This document shows, in pieces, positions 8,237-17,746 of a stretch of DNA of 64,000 bases. Within the stretch, counting starts at the first letter, position 1; each line of letters opens with the position of its first letter. Made by a program: the position numbers and the translations under genes. Below the pieces are notes generated by a model. That model was not told the origin of the DNA, searched no databases, and saw nothing but the letters and a program-made list of their open reading frames with translations. This DNA is from Kaistella sp. SH40-3 (GTDB lineage Bacteria > Bacteroidota > Bacteroidia > Flavobacteriales > Weeksellaceae). Location: assembly GCF_030686865.1 (NCBI RefSeq), contig NZ_JAQYUS010000004.1:248001-312000 (forward strand), read 5' to 3'.

Positions 8237-10327
8237 TTGACTTTAGAAACTTCCATCGAATTTTTAAAGGGAATCGGTCCCGAACGTGCCAAATTCATTA
8301 AAAATGTTTTAGGGTTTACGACCGTTGAAGATTTTCTAACCTTCTACCCTTTACGGTATATCGATAAAAGTATCGTTCATAAAATTGGAAATTTAAAAGC
8401 AGACCTTGAGGCTGAAATTCAGTTAAAAGGAAGAATAACCGACATTCAGGAAGTTGCTTACGGAAAAGGGCAAAAGAGATTAACCGCTAAATTTCGGGAT
8501 GATTCCGGAACACTGGAATTGGTTTGGTTTCGGTATTCTAAATGGATGAAAGAACAGATTCCTTTAAATCAGGAAATTTTCGTCTTCGGTAAAATTAATG
8601 AGTTCAATGGCCTCTTTTCAATGCCACATCCGGAAATTGAAATTGATGAAAAGAAGGCCTTATCTGGAACACTTTTGCCCATTTATCCTGGAAGCGAAAA
8701 ACTCTCGAAACGGGGATTGAACAATAAGTTTTTTCAAACGGTAACTGCTGAAATTGTTAAAAACCTACCCAATTTAGTTTCTGAAAATCTTCCCGAATCT
8801 TTACTGAAAAGTTTAAATTTAATCGGAAGAGTTCCGGCTTTGTACAATATTCATTTTCCGAAAGATTTGATCCATTTTCAACATGCCGACAATCGAGTCA
8901 AATTTGAAGAAGCCTTTTTCTTTCAGTTAGGTTATGGTTTAAAAAAACAGCATCATAAAGCCACCGTTATCGGAAATCCTTTTCCTAAAATCGGTGAAAA
9001 TTTCAATCAGTTTTACAACAATTATATTCTGTTTGAATTGACCAATGCGCAGAAAAGAGTTTTAAAGGAAATCCGAACCGATATGAAAAAGCCGATTCAG
9101 ATGAATCGACTTCTTCAAGGCGATGTAGGTTCAGGAAAAACAATGGTCGCGCTTCTTTCAATGTTAATTGCGCTCGACAACAATTTTCAGAGTTGTCTGA
9201 TGGCGCCAACTGAAATCTTGGCGCAACAGCATTTTAATTCGATTCAGGAACTTTTAGAAAAAACAGATATCAAAGTCAGATTGTTAACGGGTTCTACCAA
9301 AACTTCGGACAGAAAAATTATTCATAAGGAACTTCTTACTGGTGAACTTTCAATTTTAATAGGAACGCACGCAGTTTTAGAAGATATCGTACAGTTCAAA
9401 AATTTAGGATTGGCTATTATTGATGAACAGCATCGATTTGGCGTTGCTCAGCGTGCGAAATTATGGGCAAAAAATAAAATCGCTCCACACATTCTCGTGA
9501 TGACGGCAACGCCAATTCCAAGAACCTTAGCGATGAGTTTCTACAGCGATTTAGATGTTTCTGTCATCGATGAATTACCGGTTGGAAGAAAACCAATCAT
9601 CACGGCTCACCGACGCGAAAAAGACCGATTATCGATTTTCCGATTTGCTAAAGATGAGATTGAAAAAGGCCGACAGATCTATTTCGTTTATCCTTTAATT
9701 GAAGAATCTGAAACTTTAGATTACAAAAATTTACTGGAGAATTTCGATCACATACTGGAATTTTATGAAGGCTTTAATGTTACAATGCTTCATGGCAGAA
9801 TGAAACCCGCTGAAAAAGAAGAAGCGATGCAATATTTCGCTTCAGGAAAAGCCCATATTATGGTTGCTACTACGGTAATTGAAGTCGGCGTAAATGTTCC
9901 GAATGCATCTGTAATGATTATTGAAAGTGCGGAACGGTTTGGTCTGTCACAACTCCATCAACTTCGTGGAAGAGTTGGTCGTGGTGCGGAACAGAGTTAT
10001 TGCATTCTGGTCACTTCAGACAAACTTTCGAGTGACAGCCGCACTCGTATGAGAACCATGGTCGAAACAAATGATGGTTTTAAAATTTCTGAAGTTGATA
10101 TGAAACTTCGAGGTCCCGGCGATATTCTGGGAACCCAACAAAGTGGTGTCGTTGATTTTAAAAAATTGGATTTAATTGCAGACGGAAAAATCATTAAAGT
10201 CGCAAAATCAACCGTTGAAAAATTACTCGAAAACGATCCGCATCTGGAACATCCCGTTAATTTTGAATTGCGAACCTATTACGCCAAACAATACAAAGGA
10301 AAAAATAAATGGAGCCGAATTTCCTAA
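8237..10327 (+). CDS. recG: ATP-dependent DNA helicase RecG
   Basis: Branch-migration helicase that remodels stalled forks and recombination intermediates, 696 residues. The wedge/OB domain occupies roughly residues 1-230 and begins with FLKGIGP, usual at the RecG N-terminus. The helicase core has Walker A GDVGSGKT, the DExH box IIDEQHRFG, motif III MTATPIPRT and motif VI QLRGRVGRG. The C-terminal RecG region follows. The start is a TTG. No ATG lies between it and the conserved N-terminal motif, so TTG is needed to make a complete wedge domain. It is transcribed alone or with the DUF5686 gene behind it. Confidence 0.96.
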   Translation: MTLETSIEFLKGIGPERAKFIKNVLGFTTVEDFLTFYPLRYIDKSIVHKIGNLKADLEAEIQLKGRITDIQEVAYGKGQKRLTAKFRDDSGTLELVWFRYSKWMKEQIPLNQEIFVFGKINEFNGLFSMPHPEIEIDEKKALSGTLLPIYPGSEKLSKRGLNNKFFQTVTAEIVKNLPNLVSENLPESLLKSLNLIGRVPALYNIHFPKDLIHFQHADNRVKFEEAFFFQLGYGLKKQHHKATVIGNPFPKIGENFNQFYNNYILFELTNAQKRVLKEIRTDMKKPIQMNRLLQGDVGSGKTMVALLSMLIALDNNFQSCLMAPTEILAQQHFNSIQELLEKTDIKVRLLTGSTKTSDRKIIHKELLTGELSILIGTHAVLEDIVQFKNLGLAIIDEQHRFGVAQRAKLWAKNKIAPHILVMTATPIPRTLAMSFYSDLDVSVIDELPVGRKPIITAHRREKDRLSIFRFAKDEIEKGRQIYFVYPLIEESETLDYKNLLENFDHILEFYEGFNVTMLHGRMKPAEKEEAMQYFASGKAHIMVATTVIEVGVNVPNASVMIIESAERFGLSQLHQLRGRVGRGAEQSYCILVTSDKLSSDSRTRMRTMVETNDGFKISEVDMKLRGPGDILGTQQSGVVDFKKLDLIADGKIIKVAKSTVEKLLENDPHLEHPVNFELRTYYAKQYKGKNKWSRIS

Positions 10328-10385
10328 GTACAAAACTTTAACATTCCACAATGCCTTATTTGCGTTAGGTTTTAAATATTTTGAA

Positions 10386-10393
10386 TACTTTTG
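10386..10393 (+). promoter_or_regulatory. Possible -7 box before the DUF5686 gene
   Basis: TACTTTTG fits TAnnTTTG but ends only six bases before the ATG at 10400, which would give a very short leader. Confidence 0.35.
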
Positions 10394-10399
10394 TTTTCT

Positions 10400-12838
10400 A
10401 TGAAAAAACACATTTCAATTCTCTTCTTATTTTTAAGTCTTTTCTTCTTGGGCCAATCTAAAATAACAGTTTTAAAAACTGGTGAAAGATCGCCGATTCC
10501 AAATGCATCGGTTTTCTGTAAAGGGAAAACTTTAGGAAAAACAAATAATGAAGGAACTTTAACCTTTAAAACAAAATGTAAAAGAGTTGACATAAAAGCC
10601 AATGGCTTTTATGAGGACGAAGCCGTAGTTGATAAAATTATGGAAATAGGACTTTCTAAAATCGATCCGAAAACACAATCGATTGAAGCAATAATTATCG
10701 CTGATAAAAGTGATCCTCGGGCTTTGGCTATTTTACAAAAGGTAAATGATAATTTTAAAAATAATTCTCCACATAGTTTAGATTCTTATTCCTTTAAATC
10801 ATACGAAAAAATATCGTTTGACTTTGATGAGGACAGCATTAAACAGTACAATCAATATCTAATGCATCGTTTGGATTCTTTGAAACTGGTTTCTACAGCA
10901 GTACAGTCTGCCGAGAAAAAGAAAGATTCACTAGAAAATTTGAACGTGATGAAGTTAATGACGACGAGTAAATTATTCCTTTGGGAAAGAGCCTCTGAAT
11001 TTTTATACTCAAAAAAATATGGTGAAAAAGTGAATATTTTAGATAATCGTGTTGCTGGTTTGAAGCAACCGGTATATGAAATGTTGGCGTTGCGTTCTAA
11101 CAGAAATAAAATTCCGAAAGAAATCCAGGAGGAAAACCGAACACTTTATCGTTACTTTTTAACAGACAGTATTGATATTGACGGTAGAAAAAATTATGTA
11201 ATTCGGTTTCGACAGGCAGATTATAAAAATCCAATTCAAAGAAGAAAATTCAACGGATATCTGTACGTCGACGCGGCGACCTATGGTCTGAAAAAAATCG
11301 AAAGTAACAGTAAGAAAAAAAGTGAAGGCTCCATCACAAGTATTTGGAAACCAATTGACAACAAATGGTTTTTACTTAAAGAGAACTTTAAAATAAAAAT
11401 GGGTTCAACCGTTTTTGATGAAAAGAAATCCGACAAGAAAAAAGATGATTCAGACGAAAAATTAAAACAAAAATTTGGGAACTACGTTTTTGTAATGGCT
11501 GATTATTTCGATTTTAAAACTTCTATTGACGAAAACAAAAAAGATTTTTCCGGCTATTCAATGTCGGTGGAAAATTCCGATGGTGATATTCTTGAAAAAT
11601 ACAGAACGGATTCGCTAACCACGCGTGAGAGAATGACTTACACCAAAATTGACAGTGTGGGAAAAAAATATAATCTGGATCAAAAACTGAATGTTTTAAC
11701 CGGTTTTCTCAAAGGAAAAATTCGGGTTGGAAATGTAGATTTCGATGCACTTCAACTGCTAAAATACAATCAATACGAAGGATTCCGCCTAGGTATCGGG
11801 GTTAAAATGAATGAGAAATTTAACAAGTACATTTCTCCAGATGCGTATATTGCCTATGGATTTAAAGATTCTGGCTGGAAATACGGCGCTGGAATTGACT
11901 TTAAAACAACTTTAAAAAAGACTTCCTATTTTCGTGCAGAGTATTATAATGATGTCGATGCAGCCGGGCGATTTAATGAAAATCTCTGGAACTTTAAAAT
12001 GAAAATAAACAATTCCGGTGTTGACTTAAACAACGACCGATTTTACCATTTTGAAGGTTTTAAGGTTTCTTATGAAAATGATTTATCAAATGCTTTGACT
12101 TTAAGAGTTTCGGCGAAAAGAGATCAGGAGGAAGCAAAATTTGATTATAATTATAACAATCTGGGAAACAGTTTTGAAAACTTTGCAACTCAGTTAACGT
12201 TGAAATATTCGCCGAATTCAAAAAGTATGATGACACCTTCAGGAAAACTGACTTACGAACAGAATTATCCGGAGTTCTATTTCAATTATGAGCAAGGTTT
12301 AAAAACTTTTGGCGGCGACTTCGATTTCAGCAGATTTGACTTTTTAGTTCAGCATAGTTTCAAAACAAAAATCGGTGTTACGGGCGTTCGTTTGTATACT
12401 GGTTTAGTGACAGGAAACGCTCCAATCTGGCATCAGTATGCGATTAACGGTTTAGGAAACGGCGGAAGTTCTTTGAATTTCAACCTTACTTCTTACCTCG
12501 GTTTTGCGACGATGGAAGGTGGAAAATATTATAATGACAAATTTGTAGGTTATTATTTAACACACCGAGTTCCATTTTATTTCAGCACATTCGGCAAGAA
12601 AATTTCCAGTTTTGATATGGTTTATCGTGGAATTACGGGTGATATGAAAAACACAGCAATTCATGATTTCGAGTTCGAGAAACTGAATCACTTTTATCAG
12701 GAAATTGGTTTAGAAGCCAATAACTTTTTGGGAAGCCCATTCAATCTTGGATTCTTCTATCGTGTTGGTTATTATGCAACTTCGACGTTTAAAGAAAATT
12801 TCGCCATTCAGTTAAAACTCAATTTTTTAGGATTTTAG
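10400..12838 (+). CDS. DUF5686 outer-membrane protein with carboxypeptidase-regulatory-like domain
   Basis: Large exported protein of 812 residues. A signal peptide (MKKHISILFLFLSLFFLGQS) is followed by a small beta domain of the CarboxypepD_reg type (about residues 20-90: plug-like GERSPIPNASVFCKGK and TNNEGTLTF), a long charged region, and a C-terminal half rich in alternating aromatic and Gly residues that looks like an outer-membrane barrel. This order matches the Bacteroidota DUF5686 family as I remember it. An in-frame TTG lies three codons upstream, but the ATG gives a normal signal peptide. The function of the family is not established. The 78-codon gene two bases downstream is almost certainly on the same transcript. 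Confidence 0.85.
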   Translation: MKKHISILFLFLSLFFLGQSKITVLKTGERSPIPNASVFCKGKTLGKTNNEGTLTFKTKCKRVDIKANGFYEDEAVVDKIMEIGLSKIDPKTQSIEAIIIADKSDPRALAILQKVNDNFKNNSPHSLDSYSFKSYEKISFDFDEDSIKQYNQYLMHRLDSLKLVSTAVQSAEKKKDSLENLNVMKLMTTSKLFLWERASEFLYSKKYGEKVNILDNRVAGLKQPVYEMLALRSNRNKIPKEIQEENRTLYRYFLTDSIDIDGRKNYVIRFRQADYKNPIQRRKFNGYLYVDAATYGLKKIESNSKKKSEGSITSIWKPIDNKWFLLKENFKIKMGSTVFDEKKSDKKKDDSDEKLKQKFGNYVFVMADYFDFKTSIDENKKDFSGYSMSVENSDGDILEKYRTDSLTTRERMTYTKIDSVGKKYNLDQKLNVLTGFLKGKIRVGNVDFDALQLLKYNQYEGFRLGIGVKMNEKFNKYISPDAYIAYGFKDSGWKYGAGIDFKTTLKKTSYFRAEYYNDVDAAGRFNENLWNFKMKINNSGVDLNNDRFYHFEGFKVSYENDLSNALTLRVSAKRDQEEAKFDYNYNNLGNSFENFATQLTLKYSPNSKSMMTPSGKLTYEQNYPEFYFNYEQGLKTFGGDFDFSRFDFLVQHSFKTKIGVTGVRLYTGLVTGNAPIWHQYAINGLGNGGSSLNFNLTSYLGFATMEGGKYYNDKFVGYYLTHRVPFYFSTFGKKISSFDMVYRGITGDMKNTAIHDFEFEKLNHFYQEIGLEANNFLGSPFNLGFFYRVGYYATSTFKENFAIQLKLNFLGF

Positions 12839-12840
12839 AA

Positions 12841-13077
12841 ATGAAAAACATACAGATTAAAGCAAGTTCTTTTTTTGAATTGTTAAAAGCAAAAGATACT
12901 TCAATGTGGGAAATTTTCGCCCAGATGATTGATGGTGAAGAAAAGGAAATCATCTTTTTAGACGATGACGAAAAAATTCTTTTTAATTATTTTTTACCCG
13001 ATAATTTAGACAAATTGAATGACGACCGGAAAAAATTTGCAGAAGAATACGCTGAAAAATTATCTGGATTGAACTAG
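12841..13077 (+). CDS. Small hypothetical protein after the DUF5686 gene
   Basis: A 78-residue acidic soluble protein (begins MKNIQIKASSFFELLKAKD, with an EEKEIIFLDDDEK cluster). It has no signal peptide or membrane segment. I do not recognise it. Its ATG follows the DUF5686 stop by two bases, so translation is probably coupled. Good coding statistics and tight spacing support a real gene. The convergent folP gene ends about 110 bases away. Confidence 0.7.
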   Translation: MKNIQIKASSFFELLKAKDTSMWEIFAQMIDGEEKEIIFLDDDEKILFNYFLPDNLDKLNDDRKKFAEEYAEKLSGLN

Positions 13078-13186
13078 TCTTTGGTTTTTTTACAGCAAAA
13101 GACTTAAAAGTTCAGTTTTAGAAAGCCAGTCAAAAGATTTCAAAGTTGTCTTTTACATATTTTGCGGTTAAAAAATAAAGATTGAA

Positions 13187-14044
13187 TCACTTTCCTAAAA
13201 ATAAATCAATCGTTTTCTTAGTTGCCGAAACATCGTGAGCACGCAGAACTTTCGCACCTTTCTCCAGAACTTTTAAATGAAGTTTCTGAGTTTCTTCCTT
13301 AATATCTAAAGGTGATTTGCCTAAGGGTTTATAGATAAAAGATTTTCGGGAAATACCGATAAGTAAAGGATATTCACCAAAACTAATTGCATCGAGTTCA
13401 TCAATCATTTGATGTTGCTGCTTCACTGTTTTTCCAAACCCAAAACCAGGATCGAGAATAATATCTTTAATTCCGAGACTTCTTAATTGTTGAATTTTTT
13501 CCGAAAAATAATAACTCATATTCAAGATAATATCGTCTTGAATTAACTTTTCATGCATCGATTCATAAGTGGAATTAATGTGCATTAAAATATAAGGAAG
13601 TCCAGTTTTAGCAACGGTTTCGAACATTTTTTCATCAAACATCCCACCTGAAATATCATTCACCAAATCGATTCCTTCATCGAAACCAAACTTGACCGTT
13701 TCAGAATAAAAAGTATCTATAGAAATTAGAATCTCCGGAAATTCTTTTTTAAGGTTTGAAATTAGAGTTCCAATTCTCAAAATTTCTTCCTGTGAAGAAA
13801 GCAGTTGAGCATTTGGCCGGGTTGATTGCGCACCGATATCGATGATTGCGGCTCCTTCACTGATCATTTTCTCAACCTGAAGAAGAGCATCAATTTCATT
13901 ATTAAATTGTCCTCCATCTGAAAAGGAATCCGGCGTAACATTCAGAATGCCCATGATTTGAGGTTTCGACAAATCGATTAACCGACCACGACAATTCATG
14001 GTTTTAAAATTAAAAAACGGCTTTTTAGAAATATCAGCATTCAT
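13187..14044 (-). CDS. folP: Dihydropteroate synthase
   Basis: Condenses p-aminobenzoate with dihydropterin pyrophosphate in folate synthesis and is the sulfonamide target. Visible family motifs are MGILNVTPDSFSDGG, IDIGAQSTRP, LDPGFGFGK and GISRKSF, in the right order over a TIM barrel. The start used is the ATG at 14044. A further in-frame TTG upstream is unlikely, while an ATG at 13999 would give a 270-residue protein beginning nearer the conserved strand and is a fair alternative. The gene is divergent from the DUF1599 gene and converges on the small gene at 13077. Confidence 0.95.
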   Translation of the reverse strand: MNADISKKPFFNFKTMNCRGRLIDLSKPQIMGILNVTPDSFSDGGQFNNEIDALLQVEKMISEGAAIIDIGAQSTRPNAQLLSSQEEILRIGTLISNLKKEFPEILISIDTFYSETVKFGFDEGIDLVNDISGGMFDEKMFETVAKTGLPYILMHINSTYESMHEKLIQDDIILNMSYYFSEKIQQLRSLGIKDIILDPGFGFGKTVKQQHQMIDELDAISFGEYPLLIGISRKSFIYKPLGKSPLDIKEETQKLHLKVLEKGAKVLRAHDVSATKKTIDLFLGK

Positions 14045-14100
14045 TTCACAAAAATACAATTTCTGACAACTATCAACAGACAACTCTCAAACGAAATTCT

Positions 14101-14108
14101 TATCTTTG
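14101..14108 (+). promoter_or_regulatory. -7 promoter box of the DUF1599 gene
   Basis: TATCTTTG lies 17 bases before the ATG at 14126 in the folP/DUF1599 divergent gap. Confidence 0.55.
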
Positions 14109-14125
14109 AAAAGTTTAGAAATCAT

Positions 14126-14692
14126 ATGCAAAAAACATCAAAACAGTTCGACGAAGTAATCAAAGTCTGCAGGGAATTATTCAGTAACAAACTGAGTGAT
14201 TACGGTGCTTCTTTCCGTGTTTTACGAACTTCTTCATTAACAGATCAAATCTTTATTAAAGTTAAAAGTTTAAGAAATTTTCAAACAACGGGAATTTCCA
14301 AAGTTGGCGAATCGGAAGAAGAGAATTTTATCGCCATTGTGAATTACTCTATCATTGGATTAATTCAGTTGGAGAAAGGTTTTGCAGATGATTTCAAACA
14401 GGACAGAAATGAAATTCTGGAGTTGTACGACAAATTTGTTCACGAAGCAAAAGAGTTAATGCTCAAAAAAAATCACGATTATGGAGAAGCCTGGCGAGAA
14501 ATGCGAATTTCTTCAATCACCGATTTAATTTACCAGAAAGTACTGAGAACCAAACAAATAGAAGACAACGCCGGAGCAACTTTGGTTTCAGAAGGAATTG
14601 ATGCTAATTATTTCGATATGCTGAATTATGCGGTTTTTTGTCTGATTAAATTTTCTGAGGAAAAAGCAGTATTTAAGCCAAAAATAATATAG
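14126..14692 (+). CDS. DUF1599 protein (two MazG-like repeats)
   Basis: A 188-residue soluble protein made of two related halves. CRELFSNKLSDYGASFRVLR (about 17-36) followed by SSLTDQIFIKV is echoed by AKELMLKKNHDYGEAWREMR followed by SSITDLIYQKV in the second half. This duplicated K-x-x-DYG pattern is that of DUF1599, which is often grouped with all-alpha nucleotide pyrophosphohydrolases (MazG-like). That activity is family inference and has not been shown for this protein. It starts a run of co-directional genes (BT_3928-type, TerB-like, tpiA) with short gaps, probably one operon. Confidence 0.8.
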   Translation: MQKTSKQFDEVIKVCRELFSNKLSDYGASFRVLRTSSLTDQIFIKVKSLRNFQTTGISKVGESEEENFIAIVNYSIIGLIQLEKGFADDFKQDRNEILELYDKFVHEAKELMLKKNHDYGEAWREMRISSITDLIYQKVLRTKQIEDNAGATLVSEGIDANYFDMLNYAVFCLIKFSEEKAVFKPKII

Positions 14693-14716
14693 AATTTTAA
14701 TTTGAAACAATATTTT

Positions 14717-15808
14717 ATGAAAGCAATTTTAAGAATCCTGATTGGATTTATTTTTATCGTTTCGGGATTTGTAAAAGCCGTAGATGTTGTTGGATTCTCT
14801 TTCAAATTAGAGGAATATTTTTCACCGGCAGTTTTCAACATTCCTTTCCTAGAAAAACAAGCGATCATTTTAGCGGTGATTGTCGTAGTTTTTGAATTGG
14901 TTTTTGGTTTTTTCTTGTTAATTAAAACTCAGTTAAAATTTACACTTTCAATGCTTATTGCCTTGTGTGTATTCTTTGCATTTCTCACTTTTTATTCGGC
15001 CTATTTTAATGTCGTCACCGATTGTGGCTGTTTTGGAGATGCTTTGAAAATGGAACCGTGGCAAAGTTTCTGGAAAGATATTATCTTATTGTTCGGTTTA
15101 TTACTGGTTTATTTCCTTTACCGAAATGACTTTAATGAGCCAGAAGAAAAAACCAAGTTTAAAAAATATCTATCTGCATTTGCTTTCCTGTCCATGGTTT
15201 TCGTTATCAATTGGGGAATTACGCACGAACCGGTAATCGACTTTAGAGATTATAAAATCGGAACAGATTTAAATGCTGAGAAACAAAAAATAGAAAAAGA
15301 TCCCTCTGAATTTAAAAGTTTTTATTCCATTAAAAATGAAAAAACAGGCGAAGTTAAAGAGGTAAATCAGGATGATTATGTGAACGAAAAAAAATATTGG
15401 GAAGAAGGTTCGCCATGGATTATTGAGGAAGGTAAAACAACTTCGAAACTAATTAAACAAGGTTATGCTTCGGAGATTGCGAAGTTTAAACCAGAAACCG
15501 CAGAAGGCGCTGATTTGACAGACGAAATCTTGAAAGCACCAAAAGCAATTCTAATTTTCTCTTACGATCCTAAAAATGCAAACATCAATATTTTAGCCCA
15601 GGCAGAAGCAAAATTAAGTCAACAAAAAAAAGCTTTAGTTTTGGGAGTTTCTACCGACCCGAATACTTTTAAAACCATTAATAATGCAATGATGGACGGA
15701 ACTGCAATTAAAACCATTGCGAGAAGTAATCCTTTTGTGCTTACTTTAGAAAAAGGAAAAATTGTGGATAAACGATCTGCAGAAGATTATATTAAACAAA
15801 AAAATTAA
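14717..15808 (+). CDS. BT_3928-family DoxX-like membrane protein
   Basis: A 363-residue protein. The N-terminal part has four hydrophobic helices (from MKAILRILIGFIFIVSGFVKA to the VFVINWGI helix near residue 160) in a DoxX-like arrangement with a Cys-Gly-Cys in TDCGCFGD. A soluble C-terminal domain follows, with a late thioredoxin-like pattern (KAILIFSYDPKNANINI). The name follows Bacteroides BT_3928. The usual idea is a membrane redox role, which is not proven. A TTG five codons upstream is in frame, but the ATG at 14717 opens directly into the first helix. It lies 24 bases after the DUF1599 gene. Confidence 0.8.
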   Translation: MKAILRILIGFIFIVSGFVKAVDVVGFSFKLEEYFSPAVFNIPFLEKQAIILAVIVVVFELVFGFFLLIKTQLKFTLSMLIALCVFFAFLTFYSAYFNVVTDCGCFGDALKMEPWQSFWKDIILLFGLLLVYFLYRNDFNEPEEKTKFKKYLSAFAFLSMVFVINWGITHEPVIDFRDYKIGTDLNAEKQKIEKDPSEFKSFYSIKNEKTGEVKEVNQDDYVNEKKYWEEGSPWIIEEGKTTSKLIKQGYASEIAKFKPETAEGADLTDEILKAPKAILIFSYDPKNANINILAQAEAKLSQQKKALVLGVSTDPNTFKTINNAMMDGTAIKTIARSNPFVLTLEKGKIVDKRSAEDYIKQKN

Positions 15809-15814
15809 ACGATA

Positions 15815-16177
15815 ATGAATCAAAACCAACAAAAATCCAACAAATCAATCGCAGGATATCATTTACTAATGATTCTTTCAGCCGTTGATGGTGAATTTTC
15901 ACCCGAAGAAGGAATGCTTATTCAGCAATATCTTGCGGAGGAATTTCCTTTTAAAATGAATTTGGATAATGAACTTGATGCAATTGCACTTTTACAAGCC
16001 GAAGAGTGGAAAGATCACTTTGAATTTCATGCACATTGCTTTTTAGATGATTCTACTGAAAAAGAAAGAAAATCTTTTATAAAGTTTGCTAAGACCTTAA
16101 TAAAAGCTGATGAAGAAGTGACGGAACGTGAACATATGTTCTATCAACTTTTGAAAAACATTTGGAAACTCGATTAA
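15815..16177 (+). CDS. TerB-like small protein
   Basis: A 120-residue, mostly helical acidic protein. The segment LLMILSAVDGEFSPEEGMLI resembles the first helix pair of TerB-like domains (S-x-VDG-x-x-x-x-E-E-x-x-x-I), and a second AD-E-VTEREHMF follows near the C-terminus. Similar small proteins occur in Bacteroidota without an assigned role, and tellurite resistance should not be inferred. It begins six bases after the BT_3928-type gene and ends 18 bases before tpiA, so all three are probably co-transcribed. Confidence 0.65.
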   Translation: MNQNQQKSNKSIAGYHLLMILSAVDGEFSPEEGMLIQQYLAEEFPFKMNLDNELDAIALLQAEEWKDHFEFHAHCFLDDSTEKERKSFIKFAKTLIKADEEVTEREHMFYQLLKNIWKLD

Positions 16178-16195
16178 TTAAATAAATATTTGACC

Positions 16196-16957
16196 ATGAG
16201 AAAGAATATCGTTGCAGGAAACTGGAAGATGAATAAAAATGTAATTGAAGCACAACAGTTAATGTTTCAATTATTAGAATACAAAAAGAATAATGCAACC
16301 AATTGTGAAGTCTGGATTGCGCCACCATCAATGTATTTAATGATGGCAAAAGATGTTTTTGCACATAATGAAATCGGGGTTTTTGCACAAGACATGAGCG
16401 AGCATGAATATGGTGCTTACACAGGAGAAATTTCGGCAGATATGCTCGAATCGATTCACGCAACCGGAGCAATTATTGGTCATTCTGAAAGAAGACAATA
16501 CCACGGTGAAACCGATTCTCACTGTAGCGTAAAAGTAAAATTGGCTTTAGATAAAGGCTTAACACCTATTTATTGTAACGGGGAAACTTTGGAGCAAAGA
16601 AAATCTGGTCAACATTTAGAAGTGGTAAAAAACCAAACTGAAGTTGCACTTTTCAATTTAACTGCAGAAGAAATTAAAAAAGTCGTGATTGCTTACGAAC
16701 CCGTTTGGGCAATTGGAACGGGTGAAACGGCTTCTCCTGCACAAGCGCAGGAAATTCATGCACACATCAGAAGTATAACCGCTGCTAAATACGGTCAAGA
16801 AGTTGCTAACGAAATTTCGATTTTATATGGTGGTTCTGTAAAACCTGATAACGCGAAAGAAATTTTCTCTCAACCAGATATCGACGGTGGTTTAATCGGG
16901 GGTGCGGCTTTGAAAGTAGAAGACTTTGGTAAAATTATCGAAGGATTTAATTCTTAA
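16196..16957 (+). CDS. tpiA: Triose-phosphate isomerase
   Basis: Interconverts dihydroxyacetone phosphate and glyceraldehyde 3-phosphate in glycolysis. The catalytic elements are all present: NWKMNK (Asn/Lys), GHSERR (electrophilic His) and AYEPVWAIGTG (catalytic Glu and the flexible loop), then LYGGSVKPDN for the phosphate site. At 253 residues it is full length. A TTG two codons earlier is in frame, but MRKNIVAGNWKMN is the standard family start. It is last in the run that begins with the DUF1599 gene and ends at a strong bidirectional terminator. Confidence 0.97.
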   Translation: MRKNIVAGNWKMNKNVIEAQQLMFQLLEYKKNNATNCEVWIAPPSMYLMMAKDVFAHNEIGVFAQDMSEHEYGAYTGEISADMLESIHATGAIIGHSERRQYHGETDSHCSVKVKLALDKGLTPIYCNGETLEQRKSGQHLEVVKNQTEVALFNLTAEEIKKVVIAYEPVWAIGTGETASPAQAQEIHAHIRSITAAKYGQEVANEISILYGGSVKPDNAKEIFSQPDIDGGLIGGAALKVEDFGKIIEGFNS

Positions 16958-16976
16958 GAAATTCGATTTCAATCAT

Positions 16977-17010
16977 AAAAAATGCGTCTCAAAATTGAGA
17001 CGCATTTTTG
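16977..17010. terminator. Bidirectional terminator between tpiA and clpP
   Basis: AAAAATGCGTCTCAA and TTGAGACGCATTTTT form a stem of about 15 bp with a very short loop. It is flanked by A and T runs, so it can serve both convergent genes. Confidence 0.85.
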
Positions 17011-17035
17011 TTTTTATCTTATCTTTAAAGAAAAG

Positions 17036-17722
17036 TTATTTTTTTTCTTTTTTTCTTTCTAAAACTTCATCAACCATTCCGAAATCTTTCGCTTCAGAAG
17101 AGGTCATCCAATAATCTCTGTCAGACGCTTTCTCAACCCACTCGTAAGTTTGTCCGGAATGTTCTGAAATGATATCGTACAATTCTTTCTTCAATTTCAA
17201 CATTTCACGTAAGTTAATTTCCATGTCAGATGCAACACCTTGCGCACCACCACTCGGCTGGTGAATCATAACTCTTGAATGTTTCAAGGCAGAACGTTTT
17301 CCTTTTTCACCTGCAACCAAAAGAACAGCACCCATTGAGGCAGCGATTCCGGTACAGATTGTGGCAACATCTGGCTTGATGATCTGCATCGTGTCATAAA
17401 TTCCCAAACCTGCATAAACACTTCCACCAGGAGAGTTGATGTAAATTTGAATGTCTTTTGACGCATCAGAACTTTCTAAGAAAAGCAACTGAGCCGTGAT
17501 GATATTCGCCACTTGGTCATCGATTCCGGTTCCCAAGAAAATAATACGATCCATCATCAAACGCGAAAAAACGTCCATTTGTGTAACGTTCAATCGTCTT
17601 TCTTCCATAATATACGGAGTTAGATTGGTTGGTCCATACATTCCCATATACTGATCAGTCGCCAATCCGCTGTTTCCTAAATGTTTTACAGAGAAATCTC
17701 TGAAATCTTTTTTAATATCCAT
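17036..17722 (-). CDS. clpP: ATP-dependent Clp protease proteolytic subunit
   Basis: Barrel-forming serine peptidase of the Clp protease. The nucleophile Ser sits in GIAASMGAVLL and the catalytic His in RVMIHQPSGGAQG. The N-terminal processing region is somewhat long (228 residues, YTPYIMEERRL-like start of the mature chain around residue 35). The C-terminal tail ends in a Lys-rich run. The gene follows dnaG by 24 bases on the same strand, so the two are likely to be co-transcribed. No clpX neighbour is present. Confidence 0.96.
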   Translation of the reverse strand: MDIKKDFRDFSVKHLGNSGLATDQYMGMYGPTNLTPYIMEERRLNVTQMDVFSRLMMDRIIFLGTGIDDQVANIITAQLLFLESSDASKDIQIYINSPGGSVYAGLGIYDTMQIIKPDVATICTGIAASMGAVLLVAGEKGKRSALKHSRVMIHQPSGGAQGVASDMEINLREMLKLKKELYDIISEHSGQTYEWVEKASDRDYWMTSSEAKDFGMVDEVLERKKEKK

Positions 17723-17746
17723 TATTTATTTTTTTCGTTTTATAAT

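Noticed and set aside
15815..16177. Tellurite-resistance role for the TerB-like gene
   Set aside because: Only a weak domain resemblance and no ter neighbours. The role would be a label without support.
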